Shown here: positions 43,096 to 44,840 of the stretch, piece after piece
Position numbering within the stretch: position 1 is the first letter of the stretch
Layout: each line of letters begins with the position of its first letter
Assembly (NCBI GenBank): GCA_946885605.1
Contig: CAMPGR010000015.1
Location: 1-44,840 of the forward strand
Direction of reading: 5' to 3'
Length of the DNA stretch: 44,840 nt
Source of the DNA: an uncultured Pseudomonadota bacterium
Lineage (GTDB): Bacteria; Pseudomonadota; Gammaproteobacteria; Burkholderiales; SG8-41
Notes under the pieces: generated by a model
The model's database searches: none
Seen by the model: only the letters and a program-made list of their open reading frames with translations
What the model was told of the DNA's origin: nothing
Program-made: the position numbers and the translations under genes

Positions 43096-43746
43096 TTACC
43101 GGCCGCGCCGAGTGCGCGCCTTCGCGTAGGTTTCCACGCGCACCGGTGTCGGGTTGTAGCCGCTCGCGGGATTGTATTTCTGCGGGCAGTTGGAAATGAG
43201 CGCGATCACGTCGGCCAGCGCTTCCACCTCGACGTAGTCGCCCGGCTTGGACTGGCCCTCGGCGATGGCCATGTGCCCGTCGCGCCCCACCGGCACGCTC
43301 ATGAACCAGTTGACGTTCGCCACGATGTCCGCCTCGCCCATGCCGAACTTCGAGAGCTCGTGCAGGAAGTTTGCGCGGCAACTGTGCGTGCGCTTGCCGT
43401 AGCGCAGATAGTTCATCTCCAGGCTGCAGCAGCCGCCGATCGTGTCGTGGTCCGGACAGCTCGATGCTACGATCTTCATCAGCGGCGTCGCGTACTCGCC
43501 ATAGAGAATGACGCCCGCGTTGAGGTACGCCGATTCCGCCATCTTCATGGTGTTGGCGGCGTTGTAGCGGTCGCGCGTATCGGCTGCGTTGTAGCACAGG
43601 AAATCGACCGCCTGCTTGCCCTCCAGGTCCACGAAGCGCACGCGATCGCCGGCGGCGACGATGCCGCTCCACGAGCCGCCGGGGTCCACCACCACCGACG
43701 ACGTTTGCCGGAAGCCTTTCGCCGCGGCGGCCGTTTTCTTCGCCAT
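43096..43746 (-). CDS. DUF1989 / urea carboxylase-associated family protein
   Basis: A 216-residue protein of the DUF1989 family. ESGKSWSGIV-like start (here GGSWSGIVAAGDRVRFVDLEGKQAVDFLCYNA), SSCPDHDTIGGCCSLEMNYLRYGKRTHSCRANFLHEL and LISNCPQKYNPASGYNPTPVRV are the conserved blocks, rich in Cys/His that probably bind metal. Known members include the two subunits of carboxyguanidine deiminase, which occur as a pair beside a guanidine or urea carboxylase. Here there is one gene and no carboxylase, so guanidine use is not supported. It lies three bases after a Bug gene and before rid. Confidence 0.88.
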   Translation of the reverse strand: MAKKTAAAAKGFRQTSSVVVDPGGSWSGIVAAGDRVRFVDLEGKQAVDFLCYNAADTRDRYNAANTMKMAESAYLNAGVILYGEYATPLMKIVASSCPDHDTIGGCCSLEMNYLRYGKRTHSCRANFLHELSKFGMGEADIVANVNWFMSVPVGRDGHMAIAEGQSKPGDYVEVEALADVIALISNCPQKYNPASGYNPTPVRVETYAKARTRRGR

Positions 43747-43749
43747 GCC

Positions 43750-44724
43750 CTACTCCGCCTTGATCCCGGCCTCGCGGATGAGCACCGTCCAGCGCTGCTT
43801 CTCTTCGGCCATCATCTTCGCCATCTGGGCGGGCGTCATACCGGAAGGAATGTAGCCCAGCTCCTCGAGCCGTGCGCGCGTCGCCGGCTGCTTGAGGACC
43901 TTCACTGCGGCGGCCGAGACGCGCTCCGCGACCGCCTTCGGCGTGCCCGCCGGGAAGAGCAGGCCCTGCCAGTTGGTCGCCTCATAACCTTTGATGCCAA
44001 GCGCTTCAGCGGCGGTCGGCACATCGGGCAGCGCGGGAAGGCGCTTCGTCGTCGTCACTGACAGCGGGCGGATCTTGCCGGCCTTGATATGCGGCAGCGC
44101 GCCCTGCGTGCCGGAGAGGATGGAGGGAATGCGCCCGCCCATCACGTCGATCAGTCCGGGAGGGCCGCCCTTGTACGGCACGTGGTTGAGCTTGATGCCG
44201 GCCATTTTGTTGAGGAGCTCGGCACCCAGGTGCTGCATGCTGCCGATGCCCGAGGACGCGTAGTCGATCTGCCCGGGCTTCGCCTTCGCGAGGTCCACCA
44301 GCTCCTTCATGGTCTTCGCGGGAACCGAGAGGCCGACGAGCCAGATGTTGGGCGACTGTGTGAGCTGGGTTATCGGAGTGAAATCGCGCACGCCGTCGAG
44401 CGTCTTGTGCTGCGCGACAATCGGGGCGGTGATGGTGTCGATCGCGCAGAGAAGCATGGTGTAGCCGTCCGGCGTCGCGCGCTTCACCATGTCTGCGCCG
44501 AGCATGCCCGCCGCGCCGGGCCGGTTGTCCACGACCACGTTCTGGTCGAGCTCCTCGGCGATCCGCTGGGCCATGTAACGCCCGATCGTGTCGGAGCCGC
44601 CGCCGGTGGCCTGCGGAATGAGGAGCCGTATCGGGCGATTCGGGTAATCACTCTCCGCCGCAACGGCAGAAGTGGACAGAGCAGTTGCAAAACAACACGA
44701 AAGCACAACACGGCTCATCAGCAC
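43750..44724 (-). CDS. Bug/TctC-family periplasmic solute-binding protein
   Basis: A 324-residue TTT-type receptor. The signal peptide is VLMSRVVLSCCFATALSTSAVAA, then ESDYPNRPIRLLIPQATGGGSD. DNRPGAAGMLGADMV, LNHVPYKGGPPGLIDVMGG and LPALPDVPTAAEALGI are family blocks. GGAG eight bases before the GTG at 44724 supports this start; an ATG at 44718 is two codons in. It is first in the run bug-DUF1989-rid. The last 116 bases of the window hold nothing else recognised. Confidence 0.92.
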   Translation of the reverse strand: MLMSRVVLSCCFATALSTSAVAAESDYPNRPIRLLIPQATGGGSDTIGRYMAQRIAEELDQNVVVDNRPGAAGMLGADMVKRATPDGYTMLLCAIDTITAPIVAQHKTLDGVRDFTPITQLTQSPNIWLVGLSVPAKTMKELVDLAKAKPGQIDYASSGIGSMQHLGAELLNKMAGIKLNHVPYKGGPPGLIDVMGGRIPSILSGTQGALPHIKAGKIRPLSVTTTKRLPALPDVPTAAEALGIKGYEATNWQGLLFPAGTPKAVAERVSAAAVKVLKQPATRARLEELGYIPSGMTPAQMAKMMAEEKQRWTVLIREAGIKAE

Positions 44725-44840
44725 GGTGCAATCTCCATACGCTCGTGTACAAACCGCCGCAGCATAGCAGAAAACCCTCTTCCCTCCCTTCAAGTGATGG
44801 GATGGACTCCTCCCGCTCTTTGTGCGGCATCATTGTGCCA

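Noticed and set aside
43096..43746. DUF1989 gene considered as part of a guanidine degradation system
   Set aside because: No second DUF1989 subunit, no guanidine or urea carboxylase, no allophanate hydrolase and no guanidine riboswitch were seen.

Overview
This GC-rich, gene-dense window looks chromosomal and betaproteobacterial, probably from a Burkholderiales-like environmental lineage. The evidence is the EnvZ/OmpR pair, the trmJ-cysE-iscR-iscS neighbourhood with suhB divergent, several Bug/TctC solute-binding proteins, and many small dispersed palindromic repeats. No rRNA, tRNA, integrase, transposase gene or CRISPR array was seen. The species cannot be named from this window.

Layout. 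1-929: a DGQHR-domain protein cut by the left edge. 1166-3808: a small exported protein and an ompR/envZ pair. 4026-6328 (minus): a cyclic-nucleotide-binding protein, then ispD-ispF-thpR. 6475-8961 (plus): the AmmeMemoRadiSam triad amrB-amrA-amrS, three overlapping genes of unknown joint function. 9098-13861 (plus): mfd, a small exported protein and serB. 13997-16916 (minus): a D-2-hydroxyacid dehydrogenase, an M48 lipoprotein protease and a DUF457 membrane protein. 16923-27437 (minus): trmJ, cysE and a long iron-sulfur assembly operon, iscR-iscS-iscA-sufB-sufC-sufD-sufS-sufU-nfu-Rieske, headed by a near-consensus IscR site. 27456-32472: suhB, a xanthine dehydrogenase-family remnant, a DHA2 transporter, an alpha/beta hydrolase and an exported methyltransferase. 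32756-34564: two related Gly/Ser-rich exported proteins flanking a DUF1993 gene. 34716-37413: a GFA protein, a Bug protein and an acyl-CoA dehydrogenase. 37508-38335: two truncated gene remnants meeting at one breakpoint. 38498-44724: a catabolic-type region with a LysR regulator, a kynurenine-formamidase-like hydrolase, two intact Bug proteins, one Bug fragment, three Rid-family proteins and a DUF1989 protein.

How the genes work together. CysE makes O-acetylserine for cysteine. Two cysteine desulfurases (IscS and SufS) mobilise its sulfur, SufBCD, SufU, IscA and the Nfu-like protein build and carry clusters, and IscR probably senses cluster status at its own promoter and perhaps at the cysE promoter. 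The right-hand region looks like uptake by Bug-type transport, with Rid and hydrolase enzymes acting on a nitrogen-containing compound; the substrate is unknown.

The non-coding space is unusual. At least four small repeat families (GGGGTCTGACCCC/GGGGACAGACC palindromes, GTCATTCC-type double hairpins, CGCCAAGAA arrays and GGGGGAGGGTTAGGATGGGGG elements) sit mostly just after genes. Some supply stop codons or C-terminal residues. A G-rich match to one of them lies in frame inside mfd.
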